DNA of 64,000 bases, taken from positions 482,996 to 546,995 of the forward strand of contig JAMXBD010000961.1 of NCBI GenBank assembly GCA_024138025.1, read 5' to 3'. Within the stretch, counting starts at the first letter, position 1. Each line of letters starts with the position of its first letter. Below, one piece after another: positions 46,317-58,770 of this stretch. The position numbers were made by a program, and so were the translations under genes. The notes under the pieces were generated by a model, which searched no databases, had not been told where the DNA came from, and worked only from the letters and a program-made list of their open reading frames with translations. This stretch comes from Combretum micranthum. Taxonomy: Eukaryota > Streptophyta > Magnoliopsida > Myrtales > Combretaceae.

Positions 46317-48783
46317 AGATAACCAAATAGTTTTGCCCCTAGATTTTAAGCTACAATTTATATTTAAATCCTAAACCAGAGGTCAACCAGAAACCTTAAA
46401 GTCAACAAATCTATAACAAACCCTAGTAGCTTTAGATCTAGAAATCTCGCGCTCTTAACTTCTAAACAACGAAATTGAAATAATTATGGATAATAGCTTG
46501 AAATAATATGAGGAAACTTAAAAATATCATGTTTGTTAATTTTTAGTGTATTTTGGGACCGAACAGGATCAGTTTTCAAAAACTGTGTCTCGGTACATCG
46601 GATAGTAAAAATATTTTGAAAACACCGTTAGATTTGTAAAAATACAAGGATTTCAAAAGTATCAGTTTTATAATTTTTCGATAAATCTAATATCATATAT
46701 AGCTTAATTTTGTATATTTTCTTTACTACCGGTATTAATTTGTCTTATCTACTATTTATAATACTATTTACACTATTCATTACTATTCATCATTTATACT
46801 TTTTCTATACCTATTTCACACTCTACCATACCTATTTTCTACTTTTTACTTTTTCCATACGTTTCATTCACATAATACCTTAAAATTATTACTTTTCATT
46901 AACAAAATTACAAAACAAATCAAATCTCACCCTCTCTCCTCTCCTTCTCCATCAAGCCGGCACAACTCCCACACACATGCATTTATTTTTCTTTTTCATT
47001 TTATTTAATTCACACAATTTACCCTCCACAAAACTCTATAAATACCCCATCTCCCTTCGTTTCTTTCACACACTCATTTACCATAACAAAACTCTTCCAA
47101 AATCACTCATCAAATCCTCTCTTCAAAAATCTCTTTTCACCTTTCCCATTTCCTACATATCATCCAATCACATACTACCAAAACTTCTCTTTATCTACAA
47201 CTCATTTTTTATCTTAGGGAAATTCTTTGCCTATATTTCTCACATGTCATGTAACTTAATATGACCATGGTGTATGTTTTTTTAAACATTTAATTGTTAT
47301 AGAAACAACACTATGTTCATGTTTTGTTCTTATTCATGAATAAATCACATTTTATTATTTTGTTGTTTTGTTATTGTTATTATGTTACATGTTATTATTA
47401 TTGTTCTAACCTAATTCCTATATTATATTATCTATATTTATGTATCTATATATTTCTTAAAGCATATAAGCTCACTAACATAACCGTTATTTTATTATAC
47501 TTTGTAATTTATTTATTTATTACATGATTTAATATTAAAACTAGTCTTTCTAGTCTTACACTTGTCCTTATCAAGTCAAATGATTTTCTTATTTCTTTTG
47601 TTTGTCTCTTTTTGGGCTTGCCCATGACTAAGTTCGGAAACCTTGAAATTAAGCTAAGACTTCCAATATTTGATATTTATTTCTTCCTCATATTATATCC
47701 ATTTTTTTTATTATTATTTTTTTTGTGTTACTAGCTATATACATTTTTTCGTGCATGATCATATTGATGGTTGTCTTAATAGAAACTAAAAATTTCTTTC
47801 TTAAAACAAAAGAAAATAAGCTCAACTCACTTTAAAAGTGTAGTTTACCACTTAGGAAAAGTTTCATTAAGATTTAGAATTTTTTTCAACCAAATACTTT
47901 TCAAAGGATTTTTTTTTTTTTTTGACAAAAATCACCATAGATTCTAGTGTTGTTGACATACAAAGCATTTACAAAAATAACTAAGGAACTCTTTATTTTC
48001 TTTATAAACTGCCATTTAGACCTTTAAGGTTGATAATACTTTTCTACAAGAAATTTTCTTAAAAGCTTTATTATAAAATCCTCACTAACATTTTTAGTAA
48101 ATATAAAGACCACAACAAGCTTTCCAAAATAAGTTAAAAATCAACTCACCAAGTAAATTATACTTAGAGAATAAAATTTGAGAATAACTTAGAAAGACTA
48201 AAGTTTTTTAATCAAAAATTATCTTCTAGGAATTAAGGAAAGTAAATTATATCACGTCTTTAATGACTTAAAAATCCTTAATTTTATTTCCAAACAACTT
48301 AACATGATTTTGTCAATCTTCATTTTTTCAACTACTAAAATAAAATTATTTTATGAAAAATCATTGGTTAAGACAACATCATTAAAATTATGTATAATAT
48401 GTGTTGCCTATGTATTAAAAGATTTTTCAACTATATATATATATATATATGTATGTATATTTTTGCTTTGGAAATTTTTGGTTGATAAAAAGTTTAGAAA
48501 AATCATGTTTTAAAGGCTGGGATTTTCGTATTGATTCTGTACCGTCTCTTTTAGAGACTCAAATGACCTTTTATGAAGAAAATAACATTAGAAATAGATA
48601 GATCATTTTAAGTAGGTAGAAAACGATATATAATATGCAAAATTCCGAGTTAAAATGAACAAGTTATAGCTGTTTTAACTTGGAACTTCACTCTACACGA
48701 TTTTTCACGAACTTAGTGAAATAGAATTACAAGTTTAAGTAGAACTTCCAATAAATACTCATTTTGATATTTTTCTTATTTAG

Positions 48784-48851
48784 GTGACATGGAGTTTGAG
48801 CTTCCCTACTAGAGAATTACTTTGACTAGGTGCTTCTACTGCCATGGCTAA
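48784..48851 (+). ncRNA. Putative exon 2 of unit C, 68 nt
   Basis: Borders TTTAG|GTGAC and GGCTAA|GTGAGT, with GCCATGG near the end. It corresponds to the 69-nt blocks in units A and B. Confidence 0.4.
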
Positions 48852-49132
48852 GTGAGTTTAAATTCTTGCAATTATGTACTTATGTTTTTGCTTGTAGTTT
48901 GGTAGCACTAGAATTAGGAAAAGATAAAAATATGATAGTGCATGTGCCTTTTTATATGATTGAAATCATATTAAGAATGTCAAAGCGGGAATTGTTAACT
49001 AATCTTAGTATGATTTAGTATAGGAATGATTTGTCTGCGAATTCTATGATCATTTTTAAAATATCTAATATTATACCATGATTACTTAAATAAAATGATT
49101 CATGCATTAAACGTAGTGAGTCACATTGCATT

Positions 49133-49170
49133 CATTACTATACCCTTAGTGGTATAAGGGTATAGTAATG
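49133..49170. repeat. Perfect 16-bp stem-loop in unit C
   Basis: CATTACTATACCCTTA, loop GTGGTA, then the exact complement. At the matching place unit A has GTAGCGTGCTACTCCTACGC and unit B its counterpart, which can also fold, so structure at this site may be a family trait. Confidence 0.7.
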
Positions 49171-49940
49171 AGGCTCGTAGAACCTGGAATTTTACTCTAT
49201 GGCAATTGATTGCCTGTAATAAAATGGTGGGTGGACACCTGAAATAACTGCATTTTAGCGGCTAGTAGTGGCTTGTATCAAAACTACAAAAAACTTATCT
49301 GCGAACTATGGCCTTGTTGCCCATAACACCTAACCCTGCATGGAGGGGTAAACCCATTCAGCATATGATTCCCAGAAAATCATATGTATTGTTTACTCAC
49401 GTGTTTGATTGCGTCTCATATGCTTATTAAAATAACTTGTTTTGATATTGATTATTCGGGTACTTTATTTGTGGAATTAATTATCACTAAATAAGAAGCT
49501 TACCCCCTTATAGATATTTATTTTAGCATCCCTAACTATGGTTGAAGCCCTGAGAATGTTTTTATCAGGTGTGACCTTTTGGACTAAGGAGTTTTTGGAT
49601 GAAGTCAAAGACTAGTTGTAGACTTAGACTTCTATGTAAATCTCCAATGTATTTATTTTGAATAGACTTTGATAGACTTTATCTTTTGACAGGGAATGCC
49701 CCTTTGATATTTTGTAAGGCCATTATATTTCCTTATTTAAGATGTTTATATTATGATTTTCATTCTTAATTGCTATACGAATGTCTTCTTAAACTTATTT
49801 CAAAGTTGGTTCTTTATGACTGTGAAGGTACGCTTTACACTCGATATCAAAGCTTTTGGGATTATTAAGGTTGTCATACTTAAGCTTTAATATTAAGTAT
49901 GGCGGATTGTCACATTTATGATACCCTTTGAGGCATGACT

Positions 49941-50307
49941 GTTATTAAAGAGTTCATGAAAGTATTAAAGATAAGAAAAAGACTTACGTTTAACCTTATA
50001 AGTGAAAATTTTTTACTGACAGACGAGTGCAAAGATGAAGAGATTTAAGGTTTGAGACAAAGAATTGTTTCGATTTTAGTTTTTGGTAGTAGCTCTTCAC
50101 TTTTTTTTTTTTTTTTTTTTTTCATATTTTGGCTCTAGCTAAAAAGACCAAAGGCATTACTAAAAAAAAAAGATTGAAACTTAAAATTAAAACTTAAAGA
50201 CTAAAAAGTAAAATCCTAAAAGCAAAAGGCTAAACTTTTAGCCAATAAATGAAAATCCTGAGATTGTTACATGTTAACCATCATTTTTTCAAAAAATTTC
50301 ACAAATA
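49941..50307. other. Intergenic DNA with a poly(T) run
   Basis: No gene. A run of about 22 T lies at 50,101-50,122. Confidence 0.5.
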
Positions 50308-50315
50308 CAATTTAA
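50308..50315. repeat. Target duplication CAATTTAA, left of hAT A
   Basis: Identical to 54,821-54,828. Confidence 0.85.
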
Positions 50316-51263
50316 TAGGGGTGTTCACGGTTCAGTTAACCGGTCCGTGGCCCTATTTTTTTATTCTAACCATAATGATTGGACTTTCCATATCCTTATC
50401 CTAAACTGATCCATTATGAATAGTAAACCGCCTTAACTGTTAACCATTTATTTCAGTTAATTTTTATGGTTATGCAAAATTTGCCGTAAAACATATTTTT
50501 CAATATGTCCATAAAAAAAAAATTAGAGTATTTTTTTCTTTAATTATATTAAAAACTATAAATTGAGAATGTAAAACATGTGAAATAATTATTAGTATAT
50601 ATCGGTACCATCAACCATAATAGCCTTTTGCTCTTATGTTCTTATCATTGTTATCAACCTTAATTGGTTGAGCTCAATACAAAATCTTAATCAAACACCA
50701 CCGTTTCAATTTTCAAACATATATGCATTTGTTTATTCTCATCTCAACCATTCATTTCGACATAATTCATATTGATAACACAAAAAAAAAAAAAATACAA
50801 TAACAAAAAAGCCTTCAAAAGTACAACTATTATCAAATAAAAACATGATTGTTCCAATTGGTTTATTTTCAACAAAACATGGCGATGGTGTTGGCGACAA
50901 ATCAGTAGCACCAATTTGATTTTCTTATGTTACTATTCCTTCTTGAAGTCTCTCTTCCTTTCTATAGAACAAAAATGGAAAAATAAGAACTCGTAATTCT
51001 ACTTGTAATTTATTACTCAAACAAAAATTTATAAATATGGACTTGAATATATAATAGCAAAACAAAGGAAGAAAAAATACATATAGAAATTAACTTACAT
51101 TCTCTTCTCAATCATCAATCGTGCAAAGAGGATGAAATGCAAGATGTTTTTACAGAAAAAAAAGTAGAAAAAAACAAAGAATTTCAATAATTTCTATATA
51201 GAAGTAAAAGATCAATAAAACAAAAAAAAAATGAAAAGTAGAAATAGTTTTACCTATGCATAC

Positions 51264-51983
51264 CTACTCAAGTTGTTCCAAGATAGGCTCAAGATATATT
51301 GGTTGACTTGAATTCCTCAACCAATTTTGTCCACTAATTAAAGCTTCCACAAGTTTAGGTGTAAGAGTACTCCGAAATGAATCAAGTACACAGCCTCCAA
51401 TGCTAAAAGCGGATTCACTAGCAACTGTAGACATGGGAATAGCTAACACATCCCTTGCTATCAAAGCCATTGTTGGGTATTTAGATGAATTTGTTTTCCA
51501 CCAGTTCAATCATCATGCGAAGACCATAAATCTTCTTCATATATTCATTACTAGTGACATGAAGTGCACAAGATAAGCTCAAAGTGGTGTCATAGAAAAT
51601 CTTAAGAAAAGGCAATGATGATCTAGCATATTCCTAATCATCAAACGTTGGAGTGTCCTTCTTCATAGTAAGATCCATAGAATACCTACTATCAGTGACC
51701 TCTAACAATCAAAAGCTTTTTGAAAATTCAAGACTGCCTCTAACATTAGGTATGTTGAGTTCCATCTAATCTCCACATCTAAGCATAAATGATTTTTACT
51801 ATCAATCTTCTCTTTTCTACAGAATTTTTAAACTTTTGGTTGTTAGAAGGAGAAGATTTCACATACTTTACTGCATGCCTAATTCTCACAATAAAGTCAT
51901 TTATTTCACACAATCATCTTTTACAACTAAATTCAAAATATGTGCAGCATACCTCATATGTAAGTGTTCACCCCAACACCCAC

Positions 51984-52026
<43 letters not shown>

Positions 52027-52860
52027 CAAGACACTTCCCTTCCAATGTTTAACCTTCTTTTCAAATACTATAAGCCTAAATCATTCGAGGAAGCATTGTC
52101 AACAGTTATAGTAAACACTATCAATTCCCAATTAAGTAAACACATCTAAACAACCATGCCAATTACCTTCCCAAAATGACCGAAAATTGGACAAAAAGCT
52201 ATAATTCTTTTGTGCATTTTCCAATCATCATCAATGAAGTGTGCAGTAAGATACATATGAGACAAATTCTGAATAGATGTCCATGTATCAATAGTAAGAC
52301 AAATTCTTGATGACATTTTCTTAAAATATTTTTAAAATTTTCCATTTCCTCCTTATAAATATTATAGCAATCTCTTCCTATAGTTGTATGTGAAGAGATT
52401 CGAAAATGTGGTTGCATTACTTGACAAAAATCATGAAACCCCTCAGGTGCCACAAAATTAAAAGATAATTCATCAACAATGATCATCCTAGCTAAATATC
52501 TCCTACATTCTTCTTGATCAAACTTTCAATTACTAAGCAGACTTGCACAAGTCCCCACATTAGATTTAGGTATAGGTTTAAAAGCTAATGTTGATTGGCT
52601 CTGTCAACATTATAAGTATACTTTTTACACCTACATAGATGATTACCTAAACAACTTGTTCCATTAGTAGACGTAAATATAAGAGATTTGGTGCGATGTT
52701 TACATGTAGCTCTAGGATCATTGGCATCATTATTCTTCTCAAAATGTTCCAAGCCCAAGATGGTTTTCTTTTACGTACCTTTGAATTAGCTGGTTGAGGG
52801 GTAGGATGTTTTGTTGCATTCCCATCTCCACTTAAAGGTTGAGCGCTCACATTCTCATTA
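51264..52860 (-). pseudogene. hAT A transposase (BED zinc finger to dimerisation domain), broken
   Basis: A cut-and-paste DNA transposase of the RICESLEEPER/DAYSLEEPER-like hAT group. Order on the - strand: a basic stretch 'NSKVRKRKPSWAW' and a BED zinc finger (about 52,790-52,640), keeping the tryptophan and, in the shifted frame, C..C and a late HL. Then 'RMIIVDELSFNFVAPEGF' (52,490-52,430) and 'YNIYKEEMENFKNIL', followed by an RNase H-like start 'TWTSIQNLSHMYLTAHFIDDDWK' (about 52,290-52,200), carrying the first catalytic D region. 'GEHLHMRYAAHILNL' lies near 51,960-51,920. The dimerisation domain 'IPMSTVASESAFSIGGCVLDSFRSTLTPKLVEALI' type block falls in two parts at 51,460-51,330. A 39-base G run (- strand) and frameshifts break the frame. 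Confidence 0.8.
51985..52023. repeat. 39-base homopolymer C run
   Basis: An uninterrupted C run on the + strand (G on the - strand) preceded by ACACCCACA. It sits inside the hAT A transposase remnant between the 'YLK' and 'GEHLHMR' blocks. Proline-rich frames called over it are artefacts. Confidence 0.9.
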
Positions 52861-54820
52861 ACTAAAGCTTGAGGGACTCATTTGAAGTGGAGTCTATAGT
52901 ATTTTCATTGTACCTAATGTAGACATCTACAACAATATCAAACAAAAAGATATATTAGGTAAAACTAAATTTAGTAAGTGAATCTCAGAAGCACAACAAT
53001 AAAAAGAAAATTAAAACAAGATCTTATACCGAAAACATTATACAATATTATAATTGTTAATACAATAACTATGTGCTCTAATTCATACTAGTCAAATTAG
53101 AAAAGTAATAAATAATTGTAGAAAGAGGTAATGTATCATGATCTTTCATTTCACATCATCTATTAATTAGTGTTATAATACACAAGTGAGATACTGTGAT
53201 AAGTGACAATGGAAAATGATTAATATTATTGGTCCCACAGCAGGGTCTAAAGCTTTATACAATTAGGTTTGATTGCTAACAAAAGGTGGCATGTTACTAG
53301 AAACCATTAACAAATGAAATAGAAAGAGTTCATATTTTGCATTATTCTCTTGGTCATATTCATTTTTTGGAAGGATGAAACAAGTTAAGTTTTTTCATTG
53401 AATTAATTATCAAACAAAAAGCAAGTCAGAGACAAGGGTTCAACTCAAACCATGATTATGTACCTTATCAGACAAAGGATCCAATTATCAAGTACTTTGG
53501 CAAAACTATACTTATGATTGTAAATGTTCTTCAAATGGGATTTTAAAACAAAGTGGGTATGCAACTGTTATAGAGCTTTAATTCTATCCGATTTCATCCA
53601 AACGAAATGAAGACCATTTCATGAAAATATATAAAAAAAGTGAAAACTGGGTTCTTTTTATTTTATTTTAGATCATATATTTTTTATTTTATTTTTTTAA
53701 TAGTTGTGTAGGTATCCATTGGGTTTTAATTTTATCCCATAAATTGATCATAATCCCCTGTTAACTACGGGTGTGGAAGGAACTCAGTTTAGTTAGGCAA
53801 ATTGCTCCGATCTCCATCGACCATTACTTCACGACACATGGATTCTAAATCCATGCTGAGTTTTTTCTTGTACGTCTTAAGCATCAACAAGTAGTAATTA
53901 TTTTGGTTGTACAATTACAAATCAGATAGTCCAGCAAGTTAACAACAACAGTCAACATCCCAATTGACAAATTAAATTATGGAATATTTTCCTTTAACAA
54001 CTTTTTCAAGTCTACTTTTCCATTTATCACACAAAAATTGTGAAAATTCAAATAGAGATAGTAAGTTTAGCTCTACTAACAACGAAACAGAGCGTGACTC
54101 CTCAAGTCTTCATTTTGCTAAAATGGCATGACTTCGAAACAATGATAAAGGAAAAAAAAAAAAAGCTAATTTATCACGCTCAGAATGTGGCGTACCTTCT
54201 CTCTAGGTTTAGCTCTACCAACGAAGAAATTGGACTCGGAAAAAAGGAGGAGAAGATCGGGGCAAGATACTATGAATTGCGGAGAGGATTAAGGACTAGT
54301 GGCTTGAGGGCTACGCCACTGCGGTGATAAAATGAAATAGTTTATAGGTTTCAATCATAGTTGAAGTTGAGGGAAGGCCGAAGGGATAAGGGTTGTGTGG
54401 TGCGTGGCTGCGTGCGGCTAAGGAAAAAAAACAAGTAGGTTATATGGGTATATCAAGTGCCATGGCAAAGAACAAGAAACAGGTAGGTTATATGGCTGCG
54501 TGGTGCATGGCTGCGTGAGGTAGGGTTTCCACTTTCTAGTTTCAATGTTCAACATCCTCGCTTTATATTTTTTTAAAAGTAATCATATGGGTATATTTTA
54601 AAAAAGTAATTATATGGGTATATTATAAATTGTATATATTATAATAACGGATCATTTAACCGAATCCATCGAATTCTAGTATCTAAAAATCGAAACTGAA
54701 AAAAATTAAAAATGGTAATCCTAAACCAAAACCAATGAATCGGTTAACCTTTTTTTTCTGATTAATTTTCCAGTTTCGGTTTCATTGTTCTAAACATTCG
54801 ATTTTTTTTGCACACCCCTA

Positions 54821-54828
54821 CAATTTAA
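54821..54828. repeat. Target duplication CAATTTAA, right of hAT A
   Basis: Identical to 50,308-50,315. Confidence 0.85.
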
Positions 54829-55309
54829 ACAAAAATAATTACTACGATATAGCTTTTTTTTCAAATGTATTACACATTCAATATGTGATACATGCAAAGT
54901 ACCAGTACTTTGCGTGTATCACGCACTCTCTATGCGATATATGTATCGCACGTGTAATGTCATCGGTATTTTGCTTTATGTATCGTATATAGGATATGTG
55001 ATATGCAAATTTTTACAACTTTTTTCTAATTTTGATTATTTTTTTATACAATTTGTATTTGTGTAAATTTTTCTATAAAAACGGTAGCATGTATTTCACC
55101 CAAAAATCCTAGAGCTAAGTTACCGACATACTTTAGATTAATATGACAATCGATTATTGAGAATAACGTATATAATAAATCAACATTATTATATATATTA
55201 TATATTAATATATTATGAGGCTTAAAAGTTAAAAGTCGAAACTGTAAGGTAACATTGTATTTACTGTTAACGGTGATCCGCTGCATATCCGCTTTGCGTG
55301 GCCGTAAAG
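54829..55309. other. Intergenic DNA, nothing recognised
   Basis: Contains several near-repeats of 'TGTATCGCA' and 'GTATCACGCA' at 54,890-54,990, with no clear period. No gene. Confidence 0.45.
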
Positions 55310-55440
55310 TTTTTTTTTTTTTTTCCTAATGGTGGAGCATTCGGACTCAAACCCGCTTGGGTTAACAAGGTCACAAACTGAACCGCCCATATCGAAGGCC
55401 GGTTTTGGATGAACTCGTCAGATTACTTCGGGTTTGAGAA
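55310..55440 (-). mobile_element. Possible SINE fragment, - strand
   Basis: Read on the - strand, 'GCGGGTTTGAGTCC' resembles a pol III B box (GGTTCGANTCC), followed by 'GAATGCTCCACCATTAGG' and a run of 15 A. The A box is not clear. Confidence 0.35.
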
Positions 55441-55620
55441 CATTGGACGAGCTTTGGCATTTTCGTGTCCAAATATTATAAATGACTTTAAAATGTTCAT
55501 AAATAATGAATTGAAACTTTCTAAATTTTAAGTAATTAATTATAAAAAATAGATAGAATTTAAATATAAAATTTATCTTTAATTTAAGTATATGTTTATT
55601 TAAGTTTTCAACTCTTCTAA

Positions 55621-55725
55621 TCTTTTTTTTTTTTTTTTTTTTACTATTAAATAGGAGGAGATTCAAATTTGACATCTCTCACTTAAGAGTCCAAGGAGAT
55701 ACCATTAGGCTATAAGGCGATTGGC
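55621..55725 (-). mobile_element. SINE-like element, - strand
   Basis: Read on the - strand: 'TAGCCTAATGGTA' (55,712-55,700) fits a tRNA-type A box. About 30 bases on, 'GTCAAATTTGAATC' is a degenerate B box, followed by a short body and 21 A residues (55,642-55,622). The total is about 105 bp plus tail, typical of a short plant SINE or its 5' part. No target duplication was checked with confidence. Confidence 0.5.
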
Positions 55726-56451
55726 TACTTTTGAATCTTTTATTTACAACAAAGTGTAACATCCTCACAATTATTCTTGCCTTTTGAGCAATTGTGTTCT
55801 AAATACATCCATAGCAATTTATTGTAAAGATTACATCAAAAGGAATTAATGTTTGACATATGTTTAAAGAAGAATGTTTAAGGTAGAAAAAAAAGATCAA
55901 TGTTATGTAAAATTGTGCAAATAAGGGTTCAATGATTTAAATAGATTGAAATAATAAGAAGCACTTTGAGTAAGTGAAAATAAACATAAAAAGAATCGTC
56001 TGTTTGCGTGGATTTATGTAATGTTATTTTTTTTTAAACTATTTAAAACATTAATTTCTATTTTATTTGTACCAGTCCCCTTTTTTGTATCCATTTTTAA
56101 GTTGATGCCCTTTTTATACCTATCCTAAATGTTGGTCTCTCCCAACGAAATTCACCCAATTTACCCACTAAATATTATTTCTTTACAATAAGCAAAAGAA
56201 TTACAAGTACATCTCCTAAATAATAGTCAAATACTGATTGGGACATTAAACTTTTAACGTGTGATCTTTTGTTTTCCACAACATTGTAAAGTATGCAAAT
56301 ATGTTGCGATCAAGGTAAATATCAACAGGTGTTTGTGATGTGAATTTTTTTTTCCCGCTTCATATGGCTTCAAAAAAAGAGTGATATAGAGATAACAGTT
56401 GCAAGTTTAAATAACTTGGAGAGAGCTTTAAGAAAAGGAACGAATGGTCTG
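55726..56451. other. Intergenic DNA, nothing recognised
   Basis: AT-rich without recognisable genes or element borders. Confidence 0.5.
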
Positions 56452-57418
56452 GAAAGAGTGAGCACGAATCAATTTGATTTAATTTTTTTAAAATCAAACC
56501 AAATTATAATTTATCGTCTAATTCTTTTTTGTCATCCCAAACCAAACCATTAAATTACGGTTCGGTTCAGATTAAAAATTTTCTAAAACATTAAATAACG
56601 GTTTGGTTTAGTTTAAATTATGGATTAAATTAAAATTCTAATTCAAAATTTTCTTGTTTTAGTTTTTTTTTTTTTTTACATTTGCGTAGATGCTTAAATA
56701 TTTAAATCATTTACAAGGTTTATATTGTAAATCACAATAAAATACCTTATGAAATCATCGTACTTCTAATCTATAGTTCTCTATAAAAACCAGTTATTCA
56801 CCAATTAAATACATTCACTAATCAATACATAATAAGTCATAATTAAAATTTTTAATGGAACCATCAAGTCAATCATCTAACAATAAATCTAGCCAAAAAA
56901 AAACATTATCTATCAACAAAAGTCATGGATGAATAAAATGATCCGCTGACAAAATACATTAAACAAATAATACATACTAAGAGTTTATAACTTAATTAAA
57001 TAAATTTCATACTTTATAAAGTTAAAACTATTAAAATAAACAGTTCATCATCAACAAAAAAATATATACCATAAGCCTAAAAAACAAATTTGAAAATGAA
57101 CAAGTTGATTTTAATATTGACCCAATAATAAATATCAAATGAAATCATATGAACATATATAATATTTAATCAATCATCATAAAAAATTTATAGTTATAAC
57201 TTCTAAGTAAAATATTAATATATTTTCTAAAACGATTTGATTCGTTTTACGAATTGGTTTGGCTTACTCTTCCAAATCAACCATAAATTTTCAGATTAGT
57301 TCAGATGGAAATATTTTTAAACCAAATTGCTAAAAAAAAAAAAAAAAAATCATATTTTTAGTTTGGTTTTGTTCAACTATAGATTGATTCAGCTTGGTTG
57401 GTTTTTTGGCCCATCTCT
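56452..57418. mobile_element. Probable non-autonomous hAT-like element
   Basis: The right end ...TTTTTGGCCCATCTCTA and the left end AAGAGTGAGCACGAATC are weakly inverted. Both sides carry repeated AACCAAA/GGTTTGGTT/CGGTT motifs pointing inward (56,540-56,620; 57,235-57,400), as in hAT subterminal regions. The middle is AT-rich and non-coding. The flanks do not give a clean 8-bp duplication, so the borders are tentative. Confidence 0.45.
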
Positions 57419-58770
57419 AGTCTCAGTAATTGGGTGCACTTGTGGTAGACAAAGGAGATCAAGCACACAAACTTCAATGTTCTTGAGATCAAAGTGAGAA
57501 TAACTAGAAATATGATCTTTTGAACTCTATTTAATTGTTGAGCATAGAATTTTGATTGTAGAGTCTTATTTCTTCTGAGCTTTTACAAATATGGAATGAG
57601 AAAAAATTTCCAAGTATTTATTGAGTTTCACTTTATTGATCACTAATCAATTGTCTTCGTGATCAATGAATTAGATGAGCTAATTCTTTCATAGGCATAT
57701 AAATATTTAAGCCAAGAGTTTGGTTCTACTTGATACATGAGTTTAGAGCGAGAATTAGTCAGTCTAGATTCTTCTCATTGTGAGTTTACTTAGCCAATTC
57801 TCTTAATTCATCTTAAGATCTAAGTTTAATTATTTAAACGCTATGGCAAACCCAAATAATCAGTCATGTTAATCAGTCAGACTAATTCAAATTAATAGAA
57901 AACCACTTTAGCTCATCTGCATTTTGTTGCTAGCAAAATTTTCTTAACAAGAGTCTGTAGACTTTGTGCATCTTAAAAAGAGTTATTGGGTACTCAAATT
58001 GCTACTTGACACTCATGCATTGTATAGTTGCTCTCTTGCATTTAGTACAGCTAAGACTTTGAAATGTCTAGTTAAATAAATAATTCTCTATTTAGCACCT
58101 TCTTTTCTAGCTCATTTGGAACACGCCTTTTTTATGGCTGCTCTTTTGCATTTAGTACACAAGACTTTAAAATGTCTAGTAAAATAAATGATTCTCTATT
58201 TAGCACCTTGTTTTCTAGCTCATTTGGAACACAATTTTGTGGCATTTACTTTTGAGATCGTGAACTTGATATCTGCTAGATAATACTGCAAACGAGATGG
58301 TACAATTACGGAGTCAAGTTTACCTATATTAATCTTGTATTTGGCTTGAAGTGATACTATATAAATTGAAGTTCGATTCGGTTAAACTCATTTAGACTCA
58401 AATTATTAAAAATAATATTAATTATCATACAAATAATTAATATCTACACTCAACTCAAAGTTGATCAACATTTGTACTCGATTATGCTTCGAGCTTATCA
58501 AATATATATTATGAAACTAGAGCCCGAATTTATTATTTACTTAGGTAGTTCGAGCTCAAATTTAACTCGATTTTTTTCAAATAAAACTTTACTAAAAAAT
58601 CGAGTTAAATTCATATAATTTGTGAGTTGATTTAATTAATTTACACCGTCTATGCAGGACAATTTGTTGTTTTGAATTCAAAAACCGTTATCAAGCGGTA
58701 AAATGAGTATAGTAGTTGTTGGAAACTTTAAGAGCCAAAATTACAATCATTTGTAATTTATGTAAACTTT
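57419..58770. other. Intergenic DNA with a tandem duplication
   Basis: No gene. A region around 58,370-58,640 has scattered CTCGA/TCGAG motifs in both directions and could be a decayed hAT-type end. Confidence 0.4.
58026..58237. repeat. Two-copy tandem repeat, period about 110 bp
   Basis: 'GCATTTAGTACA..AAGACTTT', 'TCTCTATTTAGCACCTT' and 'TTTTCTAGCTCATTTGGAAC' occur in the same order in both copies, at 58,038-58,124 and 58,148-58,233. Confidence 0.8.

Larger units (their letters stand above)
46330..49940 (+). mobile_element. Unit C: 3.6-kb copy of the TGTCACGCCC LTR-like family
   Basis: The 5' end (GTTTTGCCCCTAGATTTTAAG) aligns with the 5' end of unit D (TGTAAACCCTAGATTTTATG). The 3' end reads ...GATACCCTTTGAGGCATGACT, a mutated form of AGGGTACCC..GGGGCGTGACA. 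Between are the U3-like block (46,547-46,740), TATA box (47,037), CT-rich leader, the 'AATTCCGAGTTAAAATGAAC' block near 48,640, the 68-nt exon-like block at 48,784-48,851 and the third block from 49,527. Donor 1 is GG instead of GT. The flanks (AAATA, GTTAT) do not match. Frames called inside are low-complexity and not genes. Confidence 0.65.
50316..54820 (-). mobile_element. hAT element A, complete ends, degenerate transposase
   Basis: 4,505 bp. The ends are TAGGGGTGTTCACGG and, inverted, TAGGGGTGTGCAAAA. The 8-bp flanks CAATTTAA are identical. Subterminal regions contain repeated GGTTAACC and AACCGAA-type motifs (50,330-50,455; 54,650-54,790), as is usual for hAT. The transposase remnant lies on the - strand. 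Ends, duplication length and protein family all agree. Direct repeats 'GTGGTGCGTGGCTGCGTG' and 'GTAGGTTATATGG' (two copies each, 54,398-54,520) lie in the promoter-side region. Confidence 0.85.

Noticed and set aside
46977..47527. 95- and 67-aa frames on the + strand as small secreted proteins
   Set aside because: They fall in the AT/CT-rich leader and first-intron region of unit C. The matching positions in units A and B are not open.
51789..52149. Proline-rich open frames on the + strand
   Set aside because: They are translations of the 39-base C run and run opposite to the hAT transposase remnant.
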